Source: an uncultured Dysgonomonas sp.
GTDB lineage: Bacteria > Bacteroidota > Bacteroidia > Bacteroidales > Dysgonomonadaceae
Direction: 5' to 3'
Assembly (NCBI GenBank): GCA_937875275.1
Contig: CALNCC010000118.1
Location: 1-21,103, forward strand
DNA length: 21,103 nt
Below, piece by piece: positions 1 through 7,487 of this stretch. The notes under the pieces are model-generated. The model was given only the letters and a program-made list of their open reading frames with translations. It was not told where the DNA came from and searched no databases. Both the position numbers and the translations under genes were made by a program. Position 1 is the first letter of the stretch, and every line of letters starts with the position of its first letter.

Positions 1-1
1 A

Positions 2-565
2 GTAACGACTTTTTTTCTTACGCACGAAATAGATACGGGGAAAATTATTTTGCAGGACAAGGTCGCTATTGAAGAAAATGATAATGCGGGAAAAATTCAC
101 GACGAACTGATGCTGAAGGGAGCACAGTTGGTTCGCAGGACGGTTGATATGATCTTGGAAGATAAGATTGAGGCTGTTGCTCAAAGAGAGTTCTACAACG
201 ATGAGACCGAATTGAAAGCTGCCCCAAAGATATTTAAAGATACTTGCCGTATAGATTGGAATCAATCAGCAGAGAAAATACATAATCACATACGAGGTCT
301 TTCGCCCTATCCGGCAGCGTGGACAGAGTTGTGCGTGGCAGACAAAGATCCGCTGATGGTGAAGATATTTAAATCGAAATTCTTATTAAACACAGAAGGA
401 ATAGAAAACGGAAAAATCATAAGTGATAGCAAGGAATTTATGCACATAACATGCAAAAATGGAGCAATTGTTGTTGATGAAATTCTTCTTGCAGGTAAAA
501 AAAGAATGAAGGTTATTGATTTTTTGAAAGGATATAAATTAGAAGAAGGTTCATGTTTTAAGTAA
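2..565 (+). CDS. fmt: Methionyl-tRNA formyltransferase, C-terminal part (5' end outside window)
   Basis: Fmt transfers a formyl group from 10-formyl-tetrahydrofolate to Met-tRNA(fMet) in the cytoplasm, making the initiator tRNA. The frame is open from base 2, so the gene enters from the left and the TTG at 50 is internal. The visible part starts in the end of the Rossmann-like catalytic domain (the stretch around LTHEIDTGKIIL, where E. coli Fmt has its GLDTGD-like segment). It continues through the linker to the C-terminal tRNA-binding domain, with the family-typical DWNQSAEKIHNHIRGLSPYPAAWT segment split around positions 260-320. The C-terminus is of ordinary length. A Fic gene follows 11 bp downstream on the same strand. 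Identification rests on recognising these Fmt motifs; catalytic-core residues lie outside the window. Confidence 0.93.
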   Translation, partial: VTTFFLTHEIDTGKIILQDKVAIEENDNAGKIHDELMLKGAQLVRRTVDMILEDKIEAVAQREFYNDETELKAAPKIFKDTCRIDWNQSAEKIHNHIRGLSPYPAAWTELCVADKDPLMVKIFKSKFLLNTEGIENGKIISDSKEFMHITCKNGAIVVDEILLAGKKRMKVIDFLKGYKLEEGSCFK

Positions 566-576
566 AAAGTTTTGCA

Positions 577-1890
577 ATGAAGGATCAATTAAAAAAGCTA
601 ATAGAAGAATATCGTAGCTTACAGCCTTTTAATGAAGATTGTAAAAGAAAATTAGATAAAAAGTTTCGATTAGAATTTAATTATAATTCTAATCATTTGG
701 AAGGTAATACTCTCACTTATGGAGAAACAGAACTTCTATTGATTTTTGACCAGACGAAAGGCAATCACGAATTGCGCGAGTTGGAAGAAATGAAGGCTCA
801 TGATGTGGCATTAATGTTGATAAAAGAAGAAGCTGCTATAGCGGATAAGCCACTGACAGAAAAATTTATAAAAGAATTGAACCAAACTATTCTTGTTCGT
901 CCTTTTTGGAAAGATGCTATAACTTCTGAAAGGCAACCTACTCGTCGACAAATAAAAGTGGGTGAATATAAAGAATATCCCAATAGTGTGATTCAATCTA
1001 ACGGAGAGGTATTTGAATATGCTTCGCCGCAAGAAACTCCTATTCTGATGGCGGAATTAGTAAAATGGTATAACGATGAGGTTGAAAAGAAAGAACTGTC
1101 AGCTATTGAGTTGGCAGCTCTACTTCACTATCGCTATATTCGCATCCATCCTTTCGATGATGGTAATGGACGTGTGGCTCGCCTATTGGTAAACTATGTG
1201 TTGTTCTGTAATGATTTACCTCCTGTAATAATAAAAACGGCAGATAAAAAAAACTATTTGCGAGTATTACAACAGGCTGATAGTGGAGATTTACAGGCAT
1301 TTATCAATTACATGACACAGCAATTGGCATGGAGCATTGATCTTTCGATAAAAGCTGCTAAAGGAGAAGAAATAGAGGAGCAAGATGATTGGGAAAAACA
1401 ATTGATCTTGTTGAAGAAGGGATTGGGGGTAAAGAGTGATGAAGTGGTTAAAAAATCGGAGGAGAGCATAAAAGGGGTTTTTGATAATGTAATAACTCCT
1501 TTATGTGAGATATATGATGAAAAGATTTCCCCTTACAATTCTGTATTTATGGAATATAAATACAGAGTAATTACCACGGGAAAAGTTCGTTATAATGAAA
1601 ATGTGCGAATGGCTCTGGACAATATATATAAGTTGAATGAATTTAAGACAGATATAATTATAATAGATTCATTATTTAATCATATTCGAAAACCTTATTT
1701 GGAGAACTCTATTTCCTCAAATCAAATAATTATTACTTTTGAGGAGAATGCATACGTTTTGAAATATAAAGGTAAAGTTTTGTATGCAAAGCTTTACTCC
1801 GAATTCTTATCAGAAGAGGAGATGAATATTATCATTTCCGACATAGGAAAAGACCTTTTTCAAAAAATAGAAAAAGAGATTAATAAATAA
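577..1890 (+). CDS. Fic-family protein (predicted AMPylase) with N-terminal inhibitory motif
   Basis: Fic proteins transfer AMP (or a related phosphate-containing group) from a nucleotide to a hydroxyl side chain of a target protein. The 437-aa product carries the full core motif HPFDDGNGRVAR at residues 191-202, including the catalytic His191 and the Asp, Asn and Arg used in Mg-nucleotide binding. Residues 38-44 read SNHLEGN, matching the (S/T)xxxE(G/N) inhibitory helix whose Glu blocks productive ATP binding; its N-terminal location makes this a class II, self-inhibited Fic protein. About 170 residues after the Fic domain (roughly 270-437) are Lys/Glu-rich and I do not recognise a domain there. 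No separate antitoxin gene is visible. It sits 11 bp after fmt and 27 bp before aroB, so it is probably cotranscribed, though functionally unrelated. Target unknown. Confidence 0.93.
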   Translation: MKDQLKKLIEEYRSLQPFNEDCKRKLDKKFRLEFNYNSNHLEGNTLTYGETELLLIFDQTKGNHELRELEEMKAHDVALMLIKEEAAIADKPLTEKFIKELNQTILVRPFWKDAITSERQPTRRQIKVGEYKEYPNSVIQSNGEVFEYASPQETPILMAELVKWYNDEVEKKELSAIELAALLHYRYIRIHPFDDGNGRVARLLVNYVLFCNDLPPVIIKTADKKNYLRVLQQADSGDLQAFINYMTQQLAWSIDLSIKAAKGEEIEEQDDWEKQLILLKKGLGVKSDEVVKKSEESIKGVFDNVITPLCEIYDEKISPYNSVFMEYKYRVITTGKVRYNENVRMALDNIYKLNEFKTDIIIIDSLFNHIRKPYLENSISSNQIIITFEENAYVLKYKGKVLYAKLYSEFLSEEEMNIIISDIGKDLFQKIEKEINK

Positions 1891-1917
1891 TCAAGAACCT
1901 TACCCATATAAAACTCG

Positions 1918-2973
1918 ATGCAAAAAGTAATAAAATCAGAAAATCTTGATAGAGATTTGACATATATATTGGATAATTTGTCTTACGATAAATTATTTAT
2001 TCTGACGGATGAAAATACCGAAAAGCTTTGCTATCCCTTTGTTGCGCAGAACGAAAAAATAGCTAATGCCGGAAAAATTATAATAAAAGCCGGAGACGAT
2101 AATAAAAACATCAATGCGTTGGCTGAAATATGGTCTTATCTCAGTGCTAATGGAGCAACACGTCATTCGTTGTTGATTAATCTGGGCGGAGGAATGCTGA
2201 CCGATATCGGCGGATTTGCCGCTGCAACATTCAAACGTGGAATTAAATGTATAAATATTCCGACCACCCTTCTCGGAGCCGTAGACGCTGCGGTAGGAGG
2301 TAAGACGGGAATCAATTTCGATGGTTTGAAAAACGAGGTTGGTGCTTTTGCTCCAGCCGAAACGGTGCTGATTGACTCTGTTTTTTTCAAAAGTTTGGAT
2401 GAATCTAACTTCCTGTCGGGCTATGCCGAAATGATAAAACACGGATTGATAGACAGCGATGAGCAATGGTTGGCGACGATATCGTTTGATGTGGAAGAGA
2501 TTGATTATGAAAAACTAAAGCAGCTTGTTGTTGATTCTGTTGGGGTGAAAGAGCGCATTGTGGAAGAAGATCCGTTTGAACATGGAATCCGCAAAGCACT
2601 CAATCTTGGGCACACAATAGGACATGCTTTCGAAAGTCTTTCGTACAAGATTAACAAACCGATACCTCATGGTTATGCCGTAGCATGGGGGATAATCTGT
2701 GAACTGTATTTGTCTCAGAAATATTGTGGGTTTCCGAAAGAGAAGCTTTATAAGACAATCCACTTTATCCGAAGCAACTACTACGGTTTTCCGTTCGATT
2801 GCGATCATTACGACAGTTTGTACGAATATATGAAGCATGATAAAAAGAACGAATCGGATACCGTCAATTTCACATTCTTGTCGGATGTGGGGCAAGTGGT
2901 AATCAACCAGACTGCAACGAAAGAAGATATACTCGATTCTATCGACTTCTTGAGAGAAAGTGTAGGTTTGTAA
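1918..2973 (+). CDS. aroB: 3-dehydroquinate synthase
   Basis: AroB converts DAHP to 3-dehydroquinate, the second step of the shikimate pathway to aromatic amino acids, using NAD and a divalent metal in the cytoplasm. The 351-aa protein has the NAD-binding GGGMLTDIGGF segment (residues 90-100), the conserved IPTTLLGAVDAAVGGKTGIN block (114-133), and the three expected metal ligands: Glu171 in SGYAEMIKHG, His232 in LGHTIGHAFES and His251 in PHGYA. Length is close to the usual 350-360 residues. ATG 1918 is the first plausible start, 27 bp after the Fic gene, suggesting one transcript fmt-fic-aroB. No motif appears to be missing. Confidence 0.97.
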   Translation: MQKVIKSENLDRDLTYILDNLSYDKLFILTDENTEKLCYPFVAQNEKIANAGKIIIKAGDDNKNINALAEIWSYLSANGATRHSLLINLGGGMLTDIGGFAAATFKRGIKCINIPTTLLGAVDAAVGGKTGINFDGLKNEVGAFAPAETVLIDSVFFKSLDESNFLSGYAEMIKHGLIDSDEQWLATISFDVEEIDYEKLKQLVVDSVGVKERIVEEDPFEHGIRKALNLGHTIGHAFESLSYKINKPIPHGYAVAWGIICELYLSQKYCGFPKEKLYKTIHFIRSNYYGFPFDCDHYDSLYEYMKHDKKNESDTVNFTFLSDVGQVVINQTATKEDILDSIDFLRESVGL

Positions 2974-3043
2974 ATATAGTTTCACTACCATTGCACAAAG
3001 ATGTTACAGATAAGATAGTAATAACCCTGAAACGCGTGAGAAT

Positions 3044-4069
3044 ATGATAGCCTTGCAACAATATTGGAGGAATACTCTTTTGGTTTTGATAATACTTCTC
3101 GGAATAGTTATTTTCAGAGAGTTCTGGCCTTTCCTTAGTGGCTTTATGGGGGCGGTAACCATATACATATTGGGCCGCAAACAGATGTTCTATTTCATAG
3201 ATCGAAAGAAGATGAAACCTGCGTGGGCGGCTCTTATCATCTTGTTAGAAGTATTGCTTTGCATACTCATTCCCTCGTTTTTGGCTATATGGTTGCTCTT
3301 GGGACGGTTAGATTCCATCAAGGTAGATCCTATGGCATTGGTGTCTACTGTGCAGCACCTTATAGCTCTTATACAAGACGAAACGGGCTACAATCTGTTA
3401 AGCCCCGACAGTATGGGCAAACTGACATCTTATGTGTATTTAGTGATACAATTTATCCTCAATCAATTAGGCATATTTGTCGTAAATGCCGTTGTGCTGT
3501 TGTTTATCTTGTACTTTATGCTCATAAGCAATCGCCGAATGGAACGTTACTTGTACGAGTTGATGCCGTTTAGCGATCATAATAAAGGTTACCTGGCACA
3601 GGAAATAAAGAAGATGGTTACCGCAAATGCTATCGGTATTCCTCTTTTGGCTGTTTCGCAGGGAATTATAGCCATGATTGGATACATGATTTTTGGTGCT
3701 CCGAGCCCTGTATTGTTTGCTTTCATAACTTGTTTTGCAACAATTATTCCTTTCTTAGGTACGGCATTGGTTTGGTTCCCTTTGGCATTATATTTAGGAC
3801 TGACCGGCAATTGGCCGGCGGCAATAGGGTTGGCGGCTTATTCGCTGGTTTTGATATCCAATGTCGACAATTTGCTCCGTTTTCTCTTGCAGAAAAAGAT
3901 GGCAGATACCCATCCGCTCATCACGGTGTTTGGGGTAATAATCGGTTTGACACTGTTCGGATTCTGGGGCGTTATTTTCGGCCCATTATTGCTGTCTATA
4001 TTCTTTATATTGGTAGATATGTTCAAAAAAGAATATTTGGAAAACCGTACGTGGAAAGGAATAGAGTAA
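3044..4069 (+). CDS. AI-2E family (PerM-like) membrane protein
   Basis: This 341-aa inner-membrane protein belongs to the AI-2E/PerM/UPF0118 family, whose members have been linked to autoinducer-2 export or ion/proton antiport; the substrate here cannot be told. The order of hydrophobic segments fits the family: two N-terminal helices (about residues 10-40), one near 60-85, a poorly hydrophobic cytoplasmic-type stretch around 90-130, a helix near 130-165, then a C-terminal helical bundle from about 195. The latter holds the typical FGAPSPVLFAFITC, IPFLGTALVW and FGFWGVIFGPLLL segments. It follows aroB by 70 bp on the same strand and ends 11 bp before a convergent gene. Family assignment is firm; transported substrate is not. 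Confidence 0.9.
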   Translation: MIALQQYWRNTLLVLIILLGIVIFREFWPFLSGFMGAVTIYILGRKQMFYFIDRKKMKPAWAALIILLEVLLCILIPSFLAIWLLLGRLDSIKVDPMALVSTVQHLIALIQDETGYNLLSPDSMGKLTSYVYLVIQFILNQLGIFVVNAVVLLFILYFMLISNRRMERYLYELMPFSDHNKGYLAQEIKKMVTANAIGIPLLAVSQGIIAMIGYMIFGAPSPVLFAFITCFATIIPFLGTALVWFPLALYLGLTGNWPAAIGLAAYSLVLISNVDNLLRFLLQKKMADTHPLITVFGVIIGLTLFGFWGVIFGPLLLSIFFILVDMFKKEYLENRTWKGIE

Positions 4070-4080
4070 AAACAGGAATG

Positions 4081-5463
4081 TTATTTACCCATTTCTTTTA
4101 CTTGCTTAATCATGTCTACTAATTCTTCTTCCGAAAATTCCATTTTATAATCGGTTTGCCAATACATATCCGGTTCTAAAGTCTCTGTATCGAAATCGGC
4201 AGAAAAATCCCAAAACGAAGATGGGCATCGTATCTCTATCTTGGTGTTGGGTAACACAGGAGGTTCATTACCCCAAATATTCCCAAAATCTTTAGTGAAA
4301 GTACTGGTGCTACTGCCTATCAATGTGCCAAGATTGTTTTGAGCAATAATGCGGCAAAAAAGGTCGCCACAGGAATACGTTACTGTTCCTTGCAGCACAA
4401 ATAAATTTTCGTAATGGAAAGTCTTATCAGAACGTGGTAAACGGATAACCTCTTTACTGTATGGCGTATATTCATTTCCTCCCTCTGATAGTTTATCAAC
4501 CTTAGAGCATTTTACAAATACAGTATCGTGCTTGAGATAATCAAATATTTGGTAGGTTGTTGTATATTGCCCTCCTCCGTTTTTGCTTACATCTATAAAA
4601 AGGTTCTTTATTTTGTGCAATCTGAGAGAATCGGAAAACATTTTCATTTTTGCTTCAAGATTTTCCGCTTTCGCTATCGTTTCCTCAAAAGTACGCAGAT
4701 AGAGAATCGCTGTCGATGATTGTGGATATACTTTGTAGTATATAGGAGATTGTTTTTCTTCTTTGGCTTTCTCTCCTTCTCCTTCTCCTTCTCCTTCTTC
4801 TTTTTCTGTCGGTTTGGGTAATGAAATGTTTTCTAATTTTTTATTTTCCTTTTTTCCATCTTTCATGTACTCTACCATATAGGGTGGTTCTATATCAAAA
4901 AGTGGTTTCAGTAAAGCAGGAGCAATTGTTGCAACTGCATAATTAATGAAGCTCACAGATTGGTTTTCCATTAAAGACTTTAGTTTGTTTACGATCTCAC
5001 GGGTGTCTACTTTGTTGATGAATAGTAATTTAACATCGCTGCTGTCTATGGAAGGGGTATATAAATATCCGTCTTTTATTTTTAAAAATAAGGGGATAAT
5101 CATTAGTTGCTCACCATTCTGCAATCGCTCTACTTCCCTACTCATATACAAGCCAAGAAGATCGAAATTGGAATTGGTATGACTATCCAAACAAGAATTC
5201 ATTGTGCTCATCGCCTCTATAAATTGCATTTTAGTCATCGGGTGGTCAAATTGCTTATAAAGTAAACTTTTCTTAAGCTCAAATTCTTCCATTCCGCAAT
5301 AATAATATGGATCGGGATGTCTTTCGTTCAAAAATTCAAAGAAATAATCGGCATCCTCTTCCAGTTCTTCAGGGCTGAAAAGGGTTGTGTCGCTCACTTG
5401 AGCATTTACGCTGATATGGAAAAACAAAAATGAAATTACAATATAGATTAATCTTTGATGCAT
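4081..5463 (-). CDS. Secreted S41-family peptidase homologue with Glu-Gly repeat
   Basis: The 460-aa product starts with a signal peptide (hydrophobic residues 5-19, likely cleavage after VNA at 21), so it acts outside the cytoplasm. The C-terminal half resembles the ClpP/crotonase-like core of S41 (tail-specific/C-terminal processing) peptidases. It has the DVSKNGGGQY segment (291-300), equivalent to the family's D-x-R-x-N-G-G-G, and VTYSCGD at 361-367, where Ser364 aligns with the nucleophile, followed by GTLIGSSTSTF. An N-terminal CLDSHTNSN segment (91-99) matches the D-x-H-T motif of the family. No PDZ domain is obvious. Between N-domain and core lies an acidic low-complexity stretch (about 219-237, EGEGEGEGE) encoded by a hexanucleotide repeat. 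It is transcribed alone and convergently to the AI-2E gene. Substrate unknown. Confidence 0.8.
   Translation of the reverse strand: MHQRLIYIVISFLFFHISVNAQVSDTTLFSPEELEEDADYFFEFLNERHPDPYYYCGMEEFELKKSLLYKQFDHPMTKMQFIEAMSTMNSCLDSHTNSNFDLLGLYMSREVERLQNGEQLMIIPLFLKIKDGYLYTPSIDSSDVKLLFINKVDTREIVNKLKSLMENQSVSFINYAVATIAPALLKPLFDIEPPYMVEYMKDGKKENKKLENISLPKPTEKEEGEGEGEGEKAKEEKQSPIYYKVYPQSSTAILYLRTFEETIAKAENLEAKMKMFSDSLRLHKIKNLFIDVSKNGGGQYTTTYQIFDYLKHDTVFVKCSKVDKLSEGGNEYTPYSKEVIRLPRSDKTFHYENLFVLQGTVTYSCGDLFCRIIAQNNLGTLIGSSTSTFTKDFGNIWGNEPPVLPNTKIEIRCPSSFWDFSADFDTETLEPDMYWQTDYKMEFSEEELVDMIKQVKEMGK
4775..4798. repeat. Four tandem CCTTCT hexamers inside the S41 peptidase gene
   Basis: Four perfect copies of CCTTCT (AGAAGG on the coding strand) run from 4775 to 4798, and near-copies flank them (TCTCT before, TCTTC after). 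They encode the alternating Glu-Gly stretch. Because the unit is six bases, gain or loss of copies would change linker length by two residues without breaking the frame. This is directly visible; copy-number variation among strains is an inference. Confidence 0.85.
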
Positions 5464-5502
5464 ATGCGGTTATATATTGGAGGTTTTTATTTTTAATTTC
5501 TG

Positions 5503-5532
5503 CAAATGTAAAGGTTTTAAAACTAAAACAAA
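5503..5532 (-). promoter_or_regulatory. Bacteroidetes-type promoter for the S41 peptidase gene
   Basis: Read on the minus strand, TACATTTG (5510-5503) matches the -7 consensus TAnnTTTG, and TTTG (5532-5529) lies 18 nt upstream as the -33 element. The predicted transcript would start near 5497, about 35 nt before the ATG at 5463. This is the only good match in the divergent intergenic region on this strand. Confidence 0.65.
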
Positions 5533-5633
5533 TAGTTGCCATGATTTTGTATTTGACACAGTGGTTAATTAAGTGTAATTTTATCACTTCAACAAGACAG
5601 CAATCAGCTCCAAAGCTGTGTTTTGTGATTTAG

Positions 5634-5668
5634 AAATGAGGAAGTTCTCATTTTCTATTATATCTTTG
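5634..5668 (+). promoter_or_regulatory. Probable promoter with inverted repeat, upstream of ABM gene
   Basis: TATCTTTG at 5661-5668 matches the TAnnTTTG -7 box; no TTTG sits at the proper -33 distance. Just upstream, where the -33 region should be, is the inverted repeat AAATGAG (5634-5640) and CTCATTT (5647-5653) separated by six bases. A regulator bound there could compensate for the missing -33 box. The leader to the ATG at 5787 would be about 110 nt. The rest of the 323-bp intergenic stretch 5464-5786 shows no gene. Confidence 0.5.
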
Positions 5669-5786
5669 TCTACTGTTTTGTATATAAATAAGTGTTGATT
5701 ATAAGTTGCTTAGTGGTTAGGTGAATACTTCTTTTTTTATCTCAAACTAACGTAGGCGACTTCATCAAATAAAAAATTATAAGATT

Positions 5787-6077
5787 ATGGCAGAATTGAA
5801 AATTGTAGCCTCTATTGAGGTAAAGAAAGAGTATCAGGCAGAAATAGAAAAAGTATTTGCCAACCTTGTTCCCGAAACACGAAAAGAGGCAGGCAATATA
5901 TCTTACGAACTACATGTGGATACAAAAAATCCGCTGAAATATACATTTATCGAAGTGTGGAAATCGGAAGAAGCAATCGCTATACACAACAATACACCAC
6001 ACTTTGCCGCATTTAAGGATGCGATAGACGGTAAGATAAACGATTTGAAAATCGATATCATAAAAAAAATACTATAA
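5787..6077 (+). CDS. ABM-domain protein (putative quinol monooxygenase, YgiN-like)
   Basis: This 96-aa protein matches the antibiotic biosynthesis monooxygenase (ABM) fold: a first beta strand ELKIVASIEVK, a helix with VFANLVPETRKEAGNISYELH, then the strand pair YTFIEVWKSEEAIAIHNNTPHFAAF. Single-domain members form dimers and are often cofactor-free monooxygenases acting on quinols or other electron-rich substrates, in the cytoplasm. The E-x-W and HxxTxHF positions typical of the family are present (EVWKSEEAIAIHNNTPHF). The length is standard. The ATG is preceded by an A/T-rich stretch without a Shine-Dalgarno, normal for Bacteroidetes. A HAD gene follows 52 bp downstream on the same strand. 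The actual substrate is unknown. Confidence 0.85.
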   Translation: MAELKIVASIEVKKEYQAEIEKVFANLVPETRKEAGNISYELHVDTKNPLKYTFIEVWKSEEAIAIHNNTPHFAAFKDAIDGKINDLKIDIIKKIL

Positions 6078-6129
6078 ATATCTTTCGTTGAGGGCAGAGA
6101 TTGCTGCACAGACGGAAAAAGAAAATATA

Positions 6130-6861
6130 ATGATCGAAATTTTTCAAGATTACTTAAGAAAGCATGACTACGATAGGTTTGAGTTGAAGACAGTGCTATT
6201 CGATATGGATGGTGTGTTGTTCGACTCGATGAAATATCATGCCCGCTCGTGGAAACAAACGATGGATGAATATGAACTAAACTCGACTGAAGAAGAGTTT
6301 TACCTGTATGAAGGCATGATTGGTTCTAATACGATCAATACGATTGTGAAAAGAGAGAAGGGGCGAGATGCTACAACACAAGAGAAGGCTGATATTTATG
6401 CCCGCAAAACGGAACTGTTTTCTCAGATGAACAAAGGAGATATGATACCTTTTGCTCTCGATTTTGTGAATAAGGTTCGCTGCGAGGGATTAGATGCTTT
6501 GGTCGTAACAGGCTCAGGGCAACCAACGCTAATAGATCGGCTCAACAAGAGTTTTCCGAATTGCTTTAAGAGAGAAGATATGGTTACGGCTTTTGATGTA
6601 AAACACGGGAAACCGCACCCCGAGCCGTATCTGATGGGATTGAGCAAAGCCGGGAATTTAAAACCTAATCAAGCGATTGTTGTAGAAAATGCGCCTCGTG
6701 GTGTTGAAGCATCAGTTGCCGCAGGCATATTTACGATAGCTGTCAATACGGGTCCGATACCCGACCAAGTGCTTGCCGATGCCGGAGCGAATATTGTTTT
6801 GCCATCGATGAAGGCTTTGTATGACAATTGGGATAAATATAAATCGTTTCTGGTTGATTAA
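6130..6861 (+). CDS. HAD-superfamily phosphatase/phosphomutase, beta-PGM-like subfamily
   Basis: Cytoplasmic HAD hydrolase of 243 aa. Motif I is LFDMDGVLFDS with nucleophile Asp25 and acid/base Asp27; the helical cap spans about residues 35-105; motif II is VVTGSG with Thr127; motif III is KHGKPHPEPYL with Lys161; motif IV is VVENAPRGVEAS, with Glu186-Asn187 where most beta-phosphoglucomutase-like enzymes have Glu-Asp. The layout suggests hydrolysis or transfer of a sugar phosphate, but the substrate cannot be read from sequence. I chose ATG 6130 rather than the upstream in-frame TTG at 6088 because the extra 14 residues (charged, no family similarity) lie outside the domain and the TTG start is weak. 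It follows the ABM gene and may share its transcript. Confidence 0.88.
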   Translation: MIEIFQDYLRKHDYDRFELKTVLFDMDGVLFDSMKYHARSWKQTMDEYELNSTEEEFYLYEGMIGSNTINTIVKREKGRDATTQEKADIYARKTELFSQMNKGDMIPFALDFVNKVRCEGLDALVVTGSGQPTLIDRLNKSFPNCFKREDMVTAFDVKHGKPHPEPYLMGLSKAGNLKPNQAIVVENAPRGVEASVAAGIFTIAVNTGPIPDQVLADAGANIVLPSMKALYDNWDKYKSFLVD

Positions 6862-6960
6862 GATACTGTTAAATGAATTGATATTTAACAAAAAGACTTG
6901 AACACCGGTATTTGATGTGATGTTTACTATTTAGATTGTTAGATTTAAAAGGCAAACATT

Positions 6961-7401
6961 ATGTTAGATAATATTATTTCTTTGGTCAAAGACCAAGTGC
7001 TAAATGTCGTAAGTCAGAATGCAGATATTCCGGCAGACAAAAAGAATAGTGCGGTAGAAACCACAACATCGACTATCGTAGATGGACTGAAAGATCAACT
7101 GTCATCGGGTGGCATATCGTCTATCACAAATCTATTTGGAGGTACAGACGGTGGAGGTTCTATCCTATCCACATTGGGCAATTTGGTCGAATCGGCATTG
7201 GTCGATAAAGTTGGGTTGAGTAAAGATATCGCAAGTTCTATCGCTTCAACGGCTGTGCCTGCTGTCGTAAACTTTATATCAAGTAAGTCTCAAGATGCGA
7301 ATGATTCTTTCAATGTCGAATCGCTCTTAGGCGCTTTAGGTGGAGATGGCAAAAAAGAATCGGGATTGTTGAGCAAATTAGGTAGCTTGTTCGGGAAGTG
7401 A
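6961..7401 (+). CDS. Small DUF937-like protein of unknown function
   Basis: The 146-aa product begins MLDNIISLVKDQVLNVV and contains alternating amphipathic helices and Gly/Ser-rich turns (FGGTDGGGSILSTLGNLVESALV, LLGALGGDGK, LLSKLGSLFGK). This composition resembles DUF937/YidB-type proteins, in which helical repeats are joined by Gly-rich loops. There is no signal peptide or transmembrane segment, so it is probably cytoplasmic. It lies 99 bp after the HAD gene; the gap contains the AT-only inverted repeat TGTTAAAT (6867-6874)/ATTTAACA (6883-6890) and no clear promoter box. A strong bidirectional terminator follows. Family assignment is from overall pattern only and function is unknown. Confidence 0.7.
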   Translation: MLDNIISLVKDQVLNVVSQNADIPADKKNSAVETTTSTIVDGLKDQLSSGGISSITNLFGGTDGGGSILSTLGNLVESALVDKVGLSKDIASSIASTAVPAVVNFISSKSQDANDSFNVESLLGALGGDGKKESGLLSKLGSLFGK

Positions 7402-7426
7402 TTTTCCACGAATAATATTGATAACA

Positions 7427-7463
7427 AAAGCACCGATGTCTATTGATTGACGTCGGTGCTTTT
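7427..7463. terminator. Bidirectional intrinsic terminator between convergent units
   Basis: GCACCGATGTC (7430-7440) pairs with GACGTCGGTGC (7449-7459) over 11 bp with one G-T wobble and an 8-base loop. It is flanked by AAAA on the left and TTTT on the right, so it can terminate both the plus-strand DUF937-like gene and the minus-strand hexuronate operon ending at 7488. Confidence 0.9.
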
Positions 7464-7487
7464 ATCTATTTTTGTGCTATGCGAATC

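Noticed and set aside
1993..2466. Long minus-strand frames within aroB (also 2515-2991)
   Set aside because: aroB is intact with all metal ligands; the antisense frames show no domain.
6867..6890. Inverted repeat TGTTAAAT/ATTTAACA after the HAD gene, as a terminator
   Set aside because: The stem has almost no GC pairs and no T run; kept only as a note in the DUF937-like entry.
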